Below, in pieces: positions 15,965 through 24,000 of a stretch of 35,258 nt of DNA. The notes beneath the pieces are model-generated. The model saw only the letters and a list, made by a program, of their open reading frames with translations, did not search any database and was not told the DNA's origin. The translations under genes and the position numbers were made by a program. Source of the stretch: a virus. Within the stretch, counting starts at the first letter, position 1, and each line of letters begins with the position of its first letter. Location: positions 1-35,258 of IMG/VR virus record IMGVR_UViG_3300047169_000106; one strand, 5' to 3'.

Positions 15965-17536
15965 TTAAGCCGCCAAAGCCCCAGCCGTATTCGGCAAGGT
16001 CTGGCGCTGCACTTGCACGGTTTGGCCGCCTTCCAGGTTGACGATGAATTTCTCCACGATCGCCTGGTATTGGATTTGCGCGTCGGCCTGGACGTAGCCG
16101 AGGCCGGTGCGGCTGAGCGGGTTGTTCGAGGTGTCGCAGATCACGTTGAACGGCAGTGTGCCGTCGGTGCTGCCCAGCAGGCCTTGGCCGAGCATGTTCT
16201 GCAGGAAGCTCATCAGCGTGGCGCGGATGCGGCGGAACAGGTTGGCGTTGACCACCTGGCCGACATACTGGCCCATCCCGGCCGACAGCGAGGCGGCGAT
16301 GAAGTTGGTGAGCCGCGTGTAGTTGTCGCCGTTGGTGCCGGAGTTGGTCGACGAGTTGTGCCCGCCGCGCACGCCCCAGAAGCTGCCGGCGGGTTGCGGG
16401 TTGGCGATCACGTCGATGCCCGCGGCGAGCAGGGCGGCGAGTTCGGCCGAGGAATAGGTGGTGGTGCCGCCGGCGCCGGGCATGCCGGATTTCTGGCTGC
16501 CGATCACGCCGTAGAGCGGCTTGTTCAGGCTGGACTGTTCCGGCGAGAGGTTGGCCAGGCGCCCGGCCACGAAGCCCTGCGGCGAGACCACGCGCTGCGT
16601 CATGTTGGTCTGGTCGTTCCACCAGATCCAGTCGCCGAACATCAGCTTGCAGGCGTAGGAGTCCAGCCCGTAGTTCTGCTTGGTGTTCACCGCGTTGCCG
16701 ATGTTGTCGCCGGCCGGGCCCGCCAGGATCATGTAGACGCCTTCGGCCAGGCCGAACTGCGCCTGCGCGGTCCAGTAGGACGGGTCGTCCTGGTCGGACA
16801 GCACGCCGATCGAGCAGCCGAGGCCGCGCAGCGCATACATGCCCGAGCGCGGCGGCACGTCCTGGCCCACCAGCCAGCCGCCGTTGACGTTGGTGACCCC
16901 GTCGGTGCCGCTGACGCCGCCGGAGAACGTCCAGGCGAAGGCGCTGGGGGTCGCCGAGGTGCCGCCGGTGGTGGCGACCACCAGCTGGCTCGGCCCGCGC
17001 TGCGCGCCCTGCCCCTTGTTCACCGCGTCCGCCAGCGCCTGCCAGAACGCCGCCCCGGTGCCGCCGACATTGTCGAACACTTCCGGCCGCTGGCCCGGCA
17101 GGGTCACGGTCAGGCGCCAGCAGCCGGCCTTGCCCGCCGGCGTCAGCGCCACCGCGATGCTGTTGCCCAGCGAGCCGGTGTAGAGCGCGGTGAACACGAA
17201 GGATGTGTTCGGGATCTGGAAGGCGGCCGCCGTGTCCGTCCCGTCGGTGACGCGCACGCAGCGGAAATTGGCCGCGCCCTGCTGCACGGCGGTGGCCACC
17301 TGGGTGCCCATGTCGAACTTGCGGGCCATGACCGGGCCGAAATTCGCCGCGTAATCCGCCATCGTCGCCACGATGGTCGGCTGGCCCACCGGGCCCCAGC
17401 TGGCGGTGCCGACCATGCCGACCACATTGGTCGGCACGCCGTTCAGCACCAGATTCTGCGGCGGCACGATCTGCACATACAGATCGGGAACCACCAGCGC
17501 GGTCGTGTTGATCGCGCCCTGCTGTACAACCGGCAT
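15965..17536 (-). CDS. Contractile tail sheath protein
   Basis: 523 aa from ATG at 17536, with GGGGAGC about eight bases upstream inside the end of the preceding small gene. The N-terminus (YVQIVPPQNLVLNGVPTNVVGMVGTASWGPVGQPTIV) is the classic sheath opening, in which V(G)xxGxAxxGP is followed by a docking strand. Then come VRVTDGTDTAA, SLGNSIAV, SPQGFVAGRLAN, and the C-terminal domain with ANPQPAGSFWGVRGGHNSS, RLTNFIAASL, RRIRATLMSFLQNML, GLGYVQADAQIQYQAIVEKFIVNLEGGQTV. It defines this phage as a myovirus or a contractile injection particle. Length is normal. Confidence 0.95.
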   Translation of the reverse strand: MPVVQQGAINTTALVVPDLYVQIVPPQNLVLNGVPTNVVGMVGTASWGPVGQPTIVATMADYAANFGPVMARKFDMGTQVATAVQQGAANFRCVRVTDGTDTAAAFQIPNTSFVFTALYTGSLGNSIAVALTPAGKAGCWRLTVTLPGQRPEVFDNVGGTGAAFWQALADAVNKGQGAQRGPSQLVVATTGGTSATPSAFAWTFSGGVSGTDGVTNVNGGWLVGQDVPPRSGMYALRGLGCSIGVLSDQDDPSYWTAQAQFGLAEGVYMILAGPAGDNIGNAVNTKQNYGLDSYACKLMFGDWIWWNDQTNMTQRVVSPQGFVAGRLANLSPEQSSLNKPLYGVIGSQKSGMPGAGGTTTYSSAELAALLAAGIDVIANPQPAGSFWGVRGGHNSSTNSGTNGDNYTRLTNFIAASLSAGMGQYVGQVVNANLFRRIRATLMSFLQNMLGQGLLGSTDGTLPFNVICDTSNNPLSRTGLGYVQADAQIQYQAIVEKFIVNLEGGQTVQVQRQTLPNTAGALAA

Positions 17537-17539
17537 GGC

Positions 17540-17677
17540 TCAGCTCCCCTTCAACACACGCACGACGCGCGTGGCGTTCTCGCTCGCCAGAATCGCCGCG
17601 ATCTGCACGGCATCGGTGATCACGTCGCCACGCACATGCGTGCCGAACGCGGCCACCACCACAAGCTGGATGTTCAT
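17540..17677 (-). CDS. 45-aa protein between connector and sheath genes
   Basis: ATG at 17675-17677, stop TGA three bases before the sheath ATG. It encodes MNIQLVVVAAFGTHVRGDVI then TDAVQIAAILASENATRVVR and a short basic end. The pattern of two strands, an HVRGDVITD turn, a helix IAAILAS and a final strand resembles a small SH3-like or capping fold. Similar micro-genes are often found before the sheath gene of Mu-like prophages. Its stop region supplies the sheath ribosome site, so the two are coupled. Function is unknown. Confidence 0.7.
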   Translation of the reverse strand: MNIQLVVVAAFGTHVRGDVITDAVQIAAILASENATRVVRVLKGS

Positions 17678-17713
17678 AGATTTCCCTTTTTTGTAGATGC
17701 GGGCTGGACTGAT

Positions 17714-18547
17714 CTAGCTCAGCAAGCCGTCGCGAACGTCGTTGCCATTCGCCGCGATGTCCGTCACGCCGAAGATCATCGAAGGCAGTTCGTCCACGAT
17801 CGTGGTGGCGTACTCCACGTGATACAGCAGGTCCCGCCGGTAGAGCCGCGCGTCCAGGCTCTGGTCGAACAGCACCGAGGAGGCAAAGCGCAGCCGCCCG
17901 CCCGTGCCGTCCGCCAAAGGCAGGAAATCGATCGCCGACAAGGCGGTGTCCACCACCGCACCCGCGGCGTCGCGCGTGGTCGGGTCCGGACACCACAGCG
18001 TGATGCGGAAACCCTGGCTCTGACGCTTGGTCTCGCGCATCGCCGGCTGATCGGCCGTCACCCGCCCCAGCAGATAGCCAACGCCCGGGATCGTCACGGT
18101 CGCCCCGTTGGCCACCGCAAACCGCCCCAACGCCATCAGCTTGCCGGCCAGCACCGCCGCCACCAGCTCCGGCGTGTCGCCGGCCTGCGTGCGATACACC
18201 ACCGAAGACGTATCCACCTGCAAACCCACGAGCATGCCGGCCCCTGATGTGCCGAACACCGTCGCCGTATCGCCCGCCACCAGCACGTCCAGCCCCGGCG
18301 TCACCGCAGGCTGCGCCACATACTCATCCGTCCACCGCGTCGTGTTGTGCTGCCGCGCCGCGTCCGGAAACACCGTGACATTCACGCGCCCGGCCGCCAG
18401 ATCAACATCCAACGCCGTCGCATTCGGCCAGCCACGGTAAATCCGGCACGTCGACCCGATGGCACTCTCGCCACCCGACCCGTTCGGATACAACGCCGCC
18501 GCTATCGCCGACGTCAGCGCGTTCTCGACATCCGATTGATCCGCCAT
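17714..18547 (-). CDS. Neck/tail-completion protein, unknown family
   Basis: 277 aa from ATG at 18547 with GGAGG upstream (MADQSDVENALTSAIAAALYP). The first part (IGSTCRIYRGWPNATALDVDLAAGRVNVTVF) and the repeated strand pattern to the end (FRITLWCPDPTTRDAAGAVVDTALSAIDFLPL, ARLYRRDLLYHVEYATTI) suggest a tail-terminator-like alpha/beta fold. Upstream of sheath and downstream of the neck genes, it fits a tail terminator or completion role. It is rarely named in databases, and the call here rests on position. Confidence 0.6.
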   Translation of the reverse strand: MADQSDVENALTSAIAAALYPNGSGGESAIGSTCRIYRGWPNATALDVDLAAGRVNVTVFPDAARQHNTTRWTDEYVAQPAVTPGLDVLVAGDTATVFGTSGAGMLVGLQVDTSSVVYRTQAGDTPELVAAVLAGKLMALGRFAVANGATVTIPGVGYLLGRVTADQPAMRETKRQSQGFRITLWCPDPTTRDAAGAVVDTALSAIDFLPLADGTGGRLRFASSVLFDQSLDARLYRRDLLYHVEYATTIVDELPSMIFGVTDIAANGNDVRDGLLS

Positions 18548-18570
18548 TTCGGGGGCGCCTCCTGGAAAGT

Positions 18571-18753
18571 GAAGCAAGCAGTTCTTTTTTTGAAAAAAAG
18601 AACCAAAAAAACTTATCTCCATTTGCAAGCGTCAACGCCGGAGCACGCACATCGCCACCCGACGGGCCCAAGCGGGTAAAAGTTTTTTTGGTTCTTTTTC
18701 CCTGCGCGGCGCCTTCGCCGTCGCACTATTCAAAAAAAGAACTGCTTGCTGAC
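18571..18753. repeat. Palindromic A/T-hairpin intergenic element with nested hairpin (copy A3)
   Basis: The left arm is AAGCAGTTC-T7-G-A7-GAACC-A7-C. The core is in the reverse orientation compared with A2 (GTCAACGCCGGAGCACGCAC...CGCCACCCGACGGG). The right arm is interrupted in its hairpin loop by about 30 bases containing GCGCGGCGCCTTCGCCGTCGC, itself a GC hairpin. It ends at the TAA stop of the 18754-19437 gene. Confidence 0.9.
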
Positions 18754-19437
18754 TTACGTGGCCGCCTGCTTCACGTTCAAACGCCAGCCGAGCTCCGACA
18801 ATTCCGCCGCCGCCACCACGCCGGAGCGGCCGAGGTCGTCGGCCATGAAGTCGCCGGCGCGCAGCACGGCCGCGGGCACGGCGGGCATCAGCACGGACCA
18901 GTCGCCGAGCGACGTGTCGGTTGGCAGGTCGGCCTGGTATTTCCCGCCCACGCCGGAATCCAGCACGCTGGCGGGCCAGGCGGATACCACGGTGGTGCGT
19001 GGCTGGGTGGTGACGCCGCCGTAGCCGTTGACGCCGGCGGTGGCCGCGGGCGCCGTGCGGGTGAAGGTCACCACGCGGCTGGCGCGCACGCAGAGCGGCG
19101 GCAGCAGTTTCTGTTGGGCGGCGATGAACCAGATGCCGCCGTCGCCGGCGCCGGTGCTGCTTTCCTTGCGGACGATGTAGTCGCCCGGGCGCGTGTAGGC
19201 GCCGTCGAACAGCCCGTCCCACAGCGCCTGGCCGTAGCCTTGCGGCTTGGCCCAGGAGCCGCCATGCGGCGCGAAGGCCGCGGGCATGCGCAGCACCAGG
19301 TTGGACAGGCTGAGCGGCGCCAGGTTCACCGACGCCGGGCGATAGACCTCGGCGACCGGGCCGAGCACGATGGCGGCACGGCCGAGGCCACGGCGCACCA
19401 TGTCCTCGATCCGCGCGGCGCGTGCGAGCGCTGCCAT
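18754..19437 (-). CDS. Neck/head-tail connection protein, unknown family
   Basis: 227 aa from ATG at 19437, overlapping the stop of the previous gene by one base (TGATG). The sequence before this ATG is shadow. It contains RAARIEDMVRRGLGRAAIVLGPVAEVYRPA at the N-terminus, and SNLVLRMPAAFAPHGG, QALWDGLFDGAYTRPGDYIVRKES and IWFIAAQQKLLPPLCVRASRVVTFTR. This is a pattern seen in conserved hypothetical proteins of head-tail modules. The C-terminus MADDLGRSGVVAAAELSELGWRLNV looks like a beta-strand pair. By position it is a head completion or neck protein. Confidence 0.6.
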   Translation of the reverse strand: MAALARAARIEDMVRRGLGRAAIVLGPVAEVYRPASVNLAPLSLSNLVLRMPAAFAPHGGSWAKPQGYGQALWDGLFDGAYTRPGDYIVRKESSTGAGDGGIWFIAAQQKLLPPLCVRASRVVTFTRTAPAATAGVNGYGGVTTQPRTTVVSAWPASVLDSGVGGKYQADLPTDTSLGDWSVLMPAVPAAVLRAGDFMADDLGRSGVVAAAELSELGWRLNVKQAAT

Positions 19438-19814
19438 CAGACCACCAGCCGCAAGCCGCGCTCGCCCAGGTCCGGCCCGGCGGGCAGGCCCAGGAAGCCG
19501 CACAGCCGGCGCCTCCAGTCGTCGAACAGCCGCGTCCGGTCCGCGATCTCCTTCGGATTGCGGGTCCAGACGGCGGCCACCGCGGTGTCCAGCGTCTCGC
19601 CGGCGCCGGCCAGCGCCGACTCCAGCGTCTCCAGCGCGGCGATGTATTTGCGCGCCACGGTCTCCTCGCTGCCGGTCATGTGCGACAGGCGGAATTCCAT
19701 CAGCCCATAGGCCTGGTAATACCGCCAGCCCTGATACCCCGCGGTGCCCGATCCATAGGCCGGATAACCGCAAAACCGCCGGATCTCCGTCCGCTCCGCT
19801 TCGCTGAACGCCAT
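19437..19814 (-). CDS. Head-completion/adaptor-like protein
   Basis: 125 aa from ATG at 19814 (MAFSEAERTEIRRFCGYPAY). Mostly helical: the YQGWRYYQAYGLMEFRLSHMT block, then SEETVARKYIAALETLESALAGAG, LDTAVAAVWTRNPKEIADRTRLFDDWRRRLCGFLGLP. All-helical proteins of about 120 aa next to the major capsid gene usually act as head-tail adaptors beneath the portal; that role is inferred. It is followed directly by the neck protein gene in a two-gene packet between elements A3 and A4. Confidence 0.65.
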   Translation of the reverse strand: MAFSEAERTEIRRFCGYPAYGSGTAGYQGWRYYQAYGLMEFRLSHMTGSEETVARKYIAALETLESALAGAGETLDTAVAAVWTRNPKEIADRTRLFDDWRRRLCGFLGLPAGPDLGERGLRLVV

Positions 19815-19837
19815 GCGCGTCTCCTTGCGTTCTTGAA

Positions 19838-19979
19838 GGCAAGGCAAGCAAGCAGTCCCTTTTTGAAAAAAGGGACCCAAAAACTTTTGTCCACTGGAGC
19901 GCGCGTTGCATCCAGCGCGCGCCAAATGGACAAAAGTTTTTTTGGTTCTTTTTTTTCAAAAAAAGGACTGCTTCCTTCC
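19838..19979. repeat. Palindromic A/T-hairpin intergenic element (copy A4)
   Basis: The left arm is AAGCAGTCCC-T5-G-A6-GGGACCC-A5-CTTTTGTCC; the right arm is GGACAAAAG-T7-GGTTC-T8-C-A7-GGACTGCTTCCTTCC. The core is short and itself palindromic (GCGCGCGTTGCATCCAGCGCGCG). It adjoins the TAA stop of the capsid gene. Confidence 0.9.
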
Positions 19980-21299
19980 TTAACCAATGTGCTCGATCAT
20001 CACCGCGCGCTTGTAGGCGGCGTTGGTGGCCGTGCCGACGGTGGCGGAGGTGGTGGTGGTGTCGCTCGGGGCGACGAAGCCGCCGATCCAGTACCAGCTT
20101 TGCGCGATGATCTGCTGCAGCCGGTCGATCGGCTCGCGGGTCACCATGGCGACGCCGTCCACGATGGAGATGATGCTGTCGCCCGGCCCGGTGTCGGAGG
20201 CCGCCATGCCGGCGTAGTCGCCCTCGATCAGCGCGCCTTTGCCGCAGATGATCGGGCGGCGGACATATTGGCCGTTGCCGAGCGGCTGAACGATGGCCTC
20301 GGTGGTCGGGATGAAGCGCAGGCCGAGGAAGTCGTTGACCATGCCGCGCTGGAACACCTGGTTGGCGCTGGTCGCCCCCTGGAACAGCTGGCGGAAGTCG
20401 TTGTCGGCGAACAGCTGGCGGGCGGAGACGGGGTCGAGGTAGCAGTTGAACGCGCCGTCGATTTCCGGCACCGCGTTCTGCCGCAGCGTGGCCACGCCGT
20501 TCAGCAGGGTCGCCATGGTCAGCGTGTCGCCGGTCGCCAGCTGGCTGGTGTTGGCGCGCGCATTCGGCCGGACGATGGTGCTGGCGGTCAGCGCCGTCAC
20601 CGTGTTGCCGGCCGCGCCGTCGGCGGTGCTGACGGCGGTGGAGAAGGTCAGCGTGCCCGAGAGTCCGCCAAGCGCCTGGACGCTGGAGGTGCTGGGGGCA
20701 TCCACCGACACGCCGATCAGCGTGTAGGTGGTCGAGCCGACCTGGACCGGCAGGGTCGCCGAGCCGACCGCCTGCTGCACGCCGTTGACGAAGACGTTCT
20801 GGAAGCCGCGCACGTCATCCACCGCAACCGTCGTGGAGGGCGCCGTCAGCGCCGCCTTGACGCGGGTGTTGCCGCCGAAATACGCCGCATACAGCGCGTT
20901 GCGCGCCAGCTCGTCCAGGCTGCGCGCGGCCTGCTCGCCGTTGATATAGGCGTTCTGCACGAACTGGTTGGCGATGCCGACGCGCGACGTCACCATGTTG
21001 AGATCGGTGGTCGCCGCGTAGTGGTTGATGCTGAGCGTGTACTGCTCGACATTGAAGTTCGTCGAAACCAGCCCGTTGTCCAGGTTGGTGTTGGTCGACG
21101 GCGATGTCGGCGAGGTCACCGCCGGCTTCAAGCCGACGCGCGTCTTGGTGACGGTCTCACCGACGCCGATCGCCACCTCAACGCGATCCGCCACCGCACG
21201 GAACCCCAAACGGCTGGTCAGCGCCTGCTGGAACTCGCGCTCCAGAAAACCCTGCTGGATGATCGGCTGCAACGCGGCCGGAAAATTCGAAATAGGCAT
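19980..21299 (-). CDS. Major capsid protein
   Basis: 439 aa from ATG at 21299, preceded by GAGGACGC. It lies directly downstream of the scaffold gene, as coat genes do. The N-terminus (FPAALQPIIQQGFLEREFQQALTSRLGFRAVADRVEVAIGVGETVTKTRVG) resembles the N-arm of P22-coat/N4-gp56-like coat proteins. Later blocks: SRVGIANQFVQNAYINGEQAARSLDELARNALYAAYFGG, ATLLNGVATLRQNAVPEIDGAFNCYLDP, ARQLFADNDFRQLFQG, FLGLRFIPTTEAIVQPL, IICGKGALIEGDYAGM. The residues about 175-260 insert (SSTVQALGG-type, Thr/Ser-rich) looks like an extra surface domain. It stands alone between elements A4 and A5, which would allow its dosage to be set separately. Confidence 0.85.
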   Translation of the reverse strand: MPISNFPAALQPIIQQGFLEREFQQALTSRLGFRAVADRVEVAIGVGETVTKTRVGLKPAVTSPTSPSTNTNLDNGLVSTNFNVEQYTLSINHYAATTDLNMVTSRVGIANQFVQNAYINGEQAARSLDELARNALYAAYFGGNTRVKAALTAPSTTVAVDDVRGFQNVFVNGVQQAVGSATLPVQVGSTTYTLIGVSVDAPSTSSVQALGGLSGTLTFSTAVSTADGAAGNTVTALTASTIVRPNARANTSQLATGDTLTMATLLNGVATLRQNAVPEIDGAFNCYLDPVSARQLFADNDFRQLFQGATSANQVFQRGMVNDFLGLRFIPTTEAIVQPLGNGQYVRRPIICGKGALIEGDYAGMAASDTGPGDSIISIVDGVAMVTREPIDRLQQIIAQSWYWIGGFVAPSDTTTTSATVGTATNAAYKRAVMIEHIG

Positions 21300-21328
21300 G
21301 GTGCGTCCTCATGCATTGGGTTGCCCAA

Positions 21329-21365
21329 ACGCAAAACAGGCGACCCTTGGGGCCGCCTGTTGCGT
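21329..21365 (-). terminator. Hairpin upstream of capsid gene, terminator- or attenuator-like
   Basis: On the minus strand ACAGGCGGCCCCAAGGGT is followed by CGCCTGTTTTGCGT, giving a stem CAGGCG/CGCCTG with an inner CCC/GGG pair and an outer ACGCA/TGCGT pair. Four T follow the stem. It lies 30-66 bases before the capsid ATG, within the leader. A second small stem TTGGG-CAA-CCCAA lies between it and the ATG. Confidence 0.5.
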
Positions 21366-21373
21366 GGGAAGAA

Positions 21374-21593
21374 GTCGAAGGAAGAAAGACTCTTCTTTTT
21401 TGAAGCTTACCTGCCGATCATCTTTATCGGATCAAGCGAAGTGGCTTGATCCGTTGATGACCGGGAGAAGCAAAAAACTTTTATCCCCTTGGACCCGTCG
21501 GGTGGCGACGTGGATGCCTCGGCGTTGAAACCCGGGAGGGACAAAAGTTTTTTTGGTTCTTTTTTTCAAAAAAAGAACTGCTTGCTTCCTTCC
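21374..21593. repeat. Palindromic A/T-hairpin element with hairpin inserted in one arm (copy A5)
   Basis: The right arm is the standard form ending GAACTGCTTGCTTCCTTCC, next to the scaffold stop. The left arm starts CTTC-T6-GAAG and is then interrupted by about 70 bases including CGGATCAAGC-GAAGTG-GCTTGATCCG, a perfect 10-bp stem, before rejoining CAAAAAACTTTT. The core is in A2 orientation (CCCGTCGGGTGGCGACGTGGATGCC...GCGTTGAA). Confidence 0.85.
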
Positions 21594-21986
21594 TTACCGC
21601 TGCCGCAAAAGCTCACGCCGCGCGGCTTGCCATTCGTCGTAGGTCATCTCCGTGGCTTTCTTGACTTCCGGCGTATGGGCCGGCGGCGCGCCGGCGGGGT
21701 GTGAGGAGTTGCCGCCGCCGAACAGCCAGGGCTTGGTTTTGCGCAGGGCCTTGATGGCGTCGGCGGCGCCGGTCACATCGCCGGCGGGGTCAAGTTTCAC
21801 GCTGGAGAGGTCGGCGAGTTTGATGCCGTCGAGGTCCACCATGCCGGCGCGGATCGCCTCGCTTTTCAGTTCGGCGCGCAGGATGCGCTGTTCGGCCTGG
21901 GCCTGATGTTCGGCCAGGCGTCGTTCCAGCTCCGCCACGCGGTTTTCGGCGGTTGCCGGGTCAGCCGGCGTCAAGGTCAGTGTCAT
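21594..21986 (-). CDS. Scaffolding protein (DUF4355-like)
   Basis: 130 aa from ATG at 21986, overlapping the end of the portal gene by 26 bases. It has an N-terminal coiled coil (ENRVAELERRLAEHQAQAEQRILRAELKSEAIRAGM), then LDGIKLADLSSVKLDPAGDVTGAADAIKALRKTKPWLFGG, the usual end of small phage scaffold proteins, and a C-terminal helix MTYDEWQAARRELLRQR that may bind coat protein. It assists procapsid assembly and is expelled or degraded. It is shorter than many scaffolds. Order portal, scaffold, coat supports the call. Confidence 0.82.
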   Translation of the reverse strand: MTLTLTPADPATAENRVAELERRLAEHQAQAEQRILRAELKSEAIRAGMVDLDGIKLADLSSVKLDPAGDVTGAADAIKALRKTKPWLFGGGNSSHPAGAPPAHTPEVKKATEMTYDEWQAARRELLRQR

Positions 21987-23400
21987 TCACACGCTCCGAT
22001 GCTGCGCCGCCCGATGCGGCCTCTGCGGCGATGCGGGCGAGTTCGGCGCCCACATCGTCGATGTCGTAGGTCCCGGCGATGGATTTCACCGCGGTTTCGC
22101 GGCTGATCTGCCCGGCCTGTGCCAGTTTGCTGAGGGTCTGCGCGTCCTTCGCGCGGTCGTCGGCGGAGGGCGCGTACCAGCGCGGCCAGACGAGGTTCAG
22201 CGGTGCGTGGATGTCGAGCGCGGGGATTTCCGCGCCGGCCAGGCGGAGGCTGAAGCGCTCGCTGGCGCGCAGCACCATGCGCGCCAGTTGCAGCATCGCG
22301 TCGCCGTAGGAAACCCGCAGATTGTCGGCCAGGAAAATCAAACCCTGGTTCATCAGCTCCAGCGCGCGGCCGGATTGCGCGGCGGCGATGCGGTCGGCAC
22401 TCGCCCGGTTGCCGTGCACGCCTTCCAGCGCGAGTTCGCGCAACGTGCGGACATATTCGATCACCGCGGATGTCGCGTGGCCGTCGATCTGCAGCAGCTT
22501 GGCGTCGCCGCCCTCGCCTACCACCAGCGCGTTGCCGCCGCCTTTGATCACGTCGCCGTCCGGCATCGCGGGTTCGCGCACCAGCAGCGTCGGGTCGGAG
22601 GAGTATTTCAGTCCGCGGCCGGCCTGCGAGAGCTGGTAGTCGATCTCGATGGAGGTCTCGACCGCGGGGCGGAAGGTGCAGGCGCCGTCGATGTCGTCGC
22701 CGCCCGGCAGGTTGCGCACCCAGACGATCGGCACGAAGCCGAGCCCGTGGCGCACCGTGCGCTTTTCGTCCACCGCCGGCTTGCCCGCGCCGGAGACCGG
22801 CCACGGCTTGAACCACACCTCGCGCTCGCGGTCCCAGCGCCGCATGAACCAGTAATCCGCGTTGGGCTCCGGCACGTCGTAGCCCTGGCCGATCAGCACG
22901 GCGCCGCGCACCTTGTATTTCTCGGTCACCGAAACGAGCTCGTCCGGCGCCCCGGCATCCCAGGCCGGCGTCAGAAACTGCGTCTCCAGCACACGGAAAA
23001 ACACCCGCCCGCGCAGCACCCGCAGCAGGATCGCCACGCTGCCGACACTGCCGCGCAGCCCGGCCTCCAGCATCACCTGGTTCAGCCGCGCCTCGCGCGC
23101 CATATCGCCAAGCACCTGGCGCACCGTGCGGTCCGCACTGTCCAGCGCCGGAAAATGCCCCTCGCCGAACACCAGCGACAGGCTGTCATCCACCACGATC
23201 CGCGCCAGCGGATACCGCACCGAAGGCCGGCGCATGCGCAACGGAATATACTCGCCCGAGCCCATCCGCTCATCCTGGAACTCGTACGGCAACGCGTCGT
23301 ACAACGTCCCCGCCAGCACGCGCTGCATCACCTCCAGCGTCCAGACCCGCTCGGGATAGTCGCGATCCTTCGGCACGAGGCCGCTGAGCGTCCCGAACAT
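21961..23400 (-). CDS. Portal protein
   Basis: 479 aa from ATG at 23400, with a GGAG-type site upstream. N-terminus: YPERVWTLEVMQRVLAGTLYDALPYEFQDERMGSGEYIPL, RRPSVRYPLARIVVDDSLSLVFGEGHFP. Middle: LETQFLTPAWDAGAPDELVSVTEKYKV, HGLGFVPIVWVRNLPGGDDIDGACTFRPAVETSIEIDYQLSQAGRGLKYSSDPTLLV. C-terminal helical crown: SGRALELMNQGLIFLADNLRVSYGDAMLQLARMVL. This is the SPP1-gp6/phage_portal type layout. It forms the dodecameric head vertex through which terminase packages DNA. Length is normal. Confidence 0.9.
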   Translation of the reverse strand: MFGTLSGLVPKDRDYPERVWTLEVMQRVLAGTLYDALPYEFQDERMGSGEYIPLRMRRPSVRYPLARIVVDDSLSLVFGEGHFPALDSADRTVRQVLGDMAREARLNQVMLEAGLRGSVGSVAILLRVLRGRVFFRVLETQFLTPAWDAGAPDELVSVTEKYKVRGAVLIGQGYDVPEPNADYWFMRRWDREREVWFKPWPVSGAGKPAVDEKRTVRHGLGFVPIVWVRNLPGGDDIDGACTFRPAVETSIEIDYQLSQAGRGLKYSSDPTLLVREPAMPDGDVIKGGGNALVVGEGGDAKLLQIDGHATSAVIEYVRTLRELALEGVHGNRASADRIAAAQSGRALELMNQGLIFLADNLRVSYGDAMLQLARMVLRASERFSLRLAGAEIPALDIHAPLNLVWPRWYAPSADDRAKDAQTLSKLAQAGQISRETAVKSIAGTYDIDDVGAELARIAAEAASGGAASERVNDTDLDAG

Positions 23401-23423
23401 TGCTGTCTCCGTCTAGGGGTTTG

Positions 23424-23574
23424 AGAAAGAAGTTCTTTTTTTGAAAAAAAAGAACCAAAAAAACTTTTGTCCGTTTACTTGTGTCAACGCGGAAGCACGG
23501 CCGTCGCCACCCGACGGGTGCGAGGGGAGAGAAGTTTTTTTGGTTCTTTTTTTTCAAAAAAAGAACTGCTTGCC
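23424..23574. repeat. Palindromic A/T-hairpin intergenic element (copy A6)
   Basis: The left arm is AAGTTC-T7-G-A8-GAACC-A7-CTTTTGTCC and the right arm is GAAG-T7-GGTTC-T8-C-A7-GAACTGCTTGCC. The core GTGTCAACGCGGAAGCACGGCCGTCGCCACCCGACGGG has the A3/A7 orientation. It adjoins the TAA stop of the DUF2335 gene. Confidence 0.9.
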
Positions 23575-24000
23575 TTACTTGCTTTCAGACCCGCTACCCG
23601 ACGCCAGCCAGGCGCGGCCTTTGATGAAGGCGGTGACCATGCTGGCGGCGCCGGCTGCGAGGAAGCCGCCGGCGACGGCTTCGTGGCCTGCCATGGCAGC
23701 GTAGTAGGCGCCGATCAGCATGCCGATCGCCACGGCAAAGCCCAGCACCTGGCCGGCGATGGCGTAGGCGAAATCGAGCAGGAGCGACGTGCGATCCAGC
23801 CGGTGGCGATGGCGTTGTTCGGTTTCGCTCATCCGCAGGATGCGTTCGGCGGCGCCGGGGAGGATGGCGTCGTAGCGGCTGAGGTGGTCGGGGTGCGGCA
23901 GCGGGCCGCTATAGGCTTCTTCGCGGACGACGCTGAGCGTCGTCCTTTTCATCGGTTCCGGCGCGGGGTCCGGGTTGTCCGGCAGGTTACCTGCCGACAT
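23575..24000 (-). CDS. DUF2335 predicted membrane protein
   Basis: 141 aa from ATG at 24000, overlapping the upstream gene by 14 bases; an internal ATG at 23952 (MKRTTLSVV) has a better-placed GGAA and could be the real start. The sequence SGPLPHPDHLSRYDAILPGAAERILRMSETEQRHRHRLD is the DUF2335 signature. It is followed by two transmembrane helices (residues about 74-96 and 105-125). DUF2335 proteins occur widely in prophages and bacterial genomes; no biochemical role is established. Here, just after the terminase and before the portal, it might act at the inner membrane during infection or lysis. Confidence 0.85.
   Translation of the reverse strand: MSAGNLPDNPDPAPEPMKRTTLSVVREEAYSGPLPHPDHLSRYDAILPGAAERILRMSETEQRHRHRLDRTSLLLDFAYAIAGQVLGFAVAIGMLIGAYYAAMAGHEAVAGGFLAAGAASMVTAFIKGRAWLASGSGSESK

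Noticed and set aside
15803-18247. 814-codon plus-strand frame over sheath and neck genes
   Set aside because: Antisense shadow; the minus strand carries clear sheath motifs.
23441-23704. Short frames starting MKKKNQKNF or containing KVFLVLFFQKK in many gaps
   Set aside because: These peptides are translations of the A/T arms of the family A elements, in both directions; they have no ribosome sites and are not a gene family.
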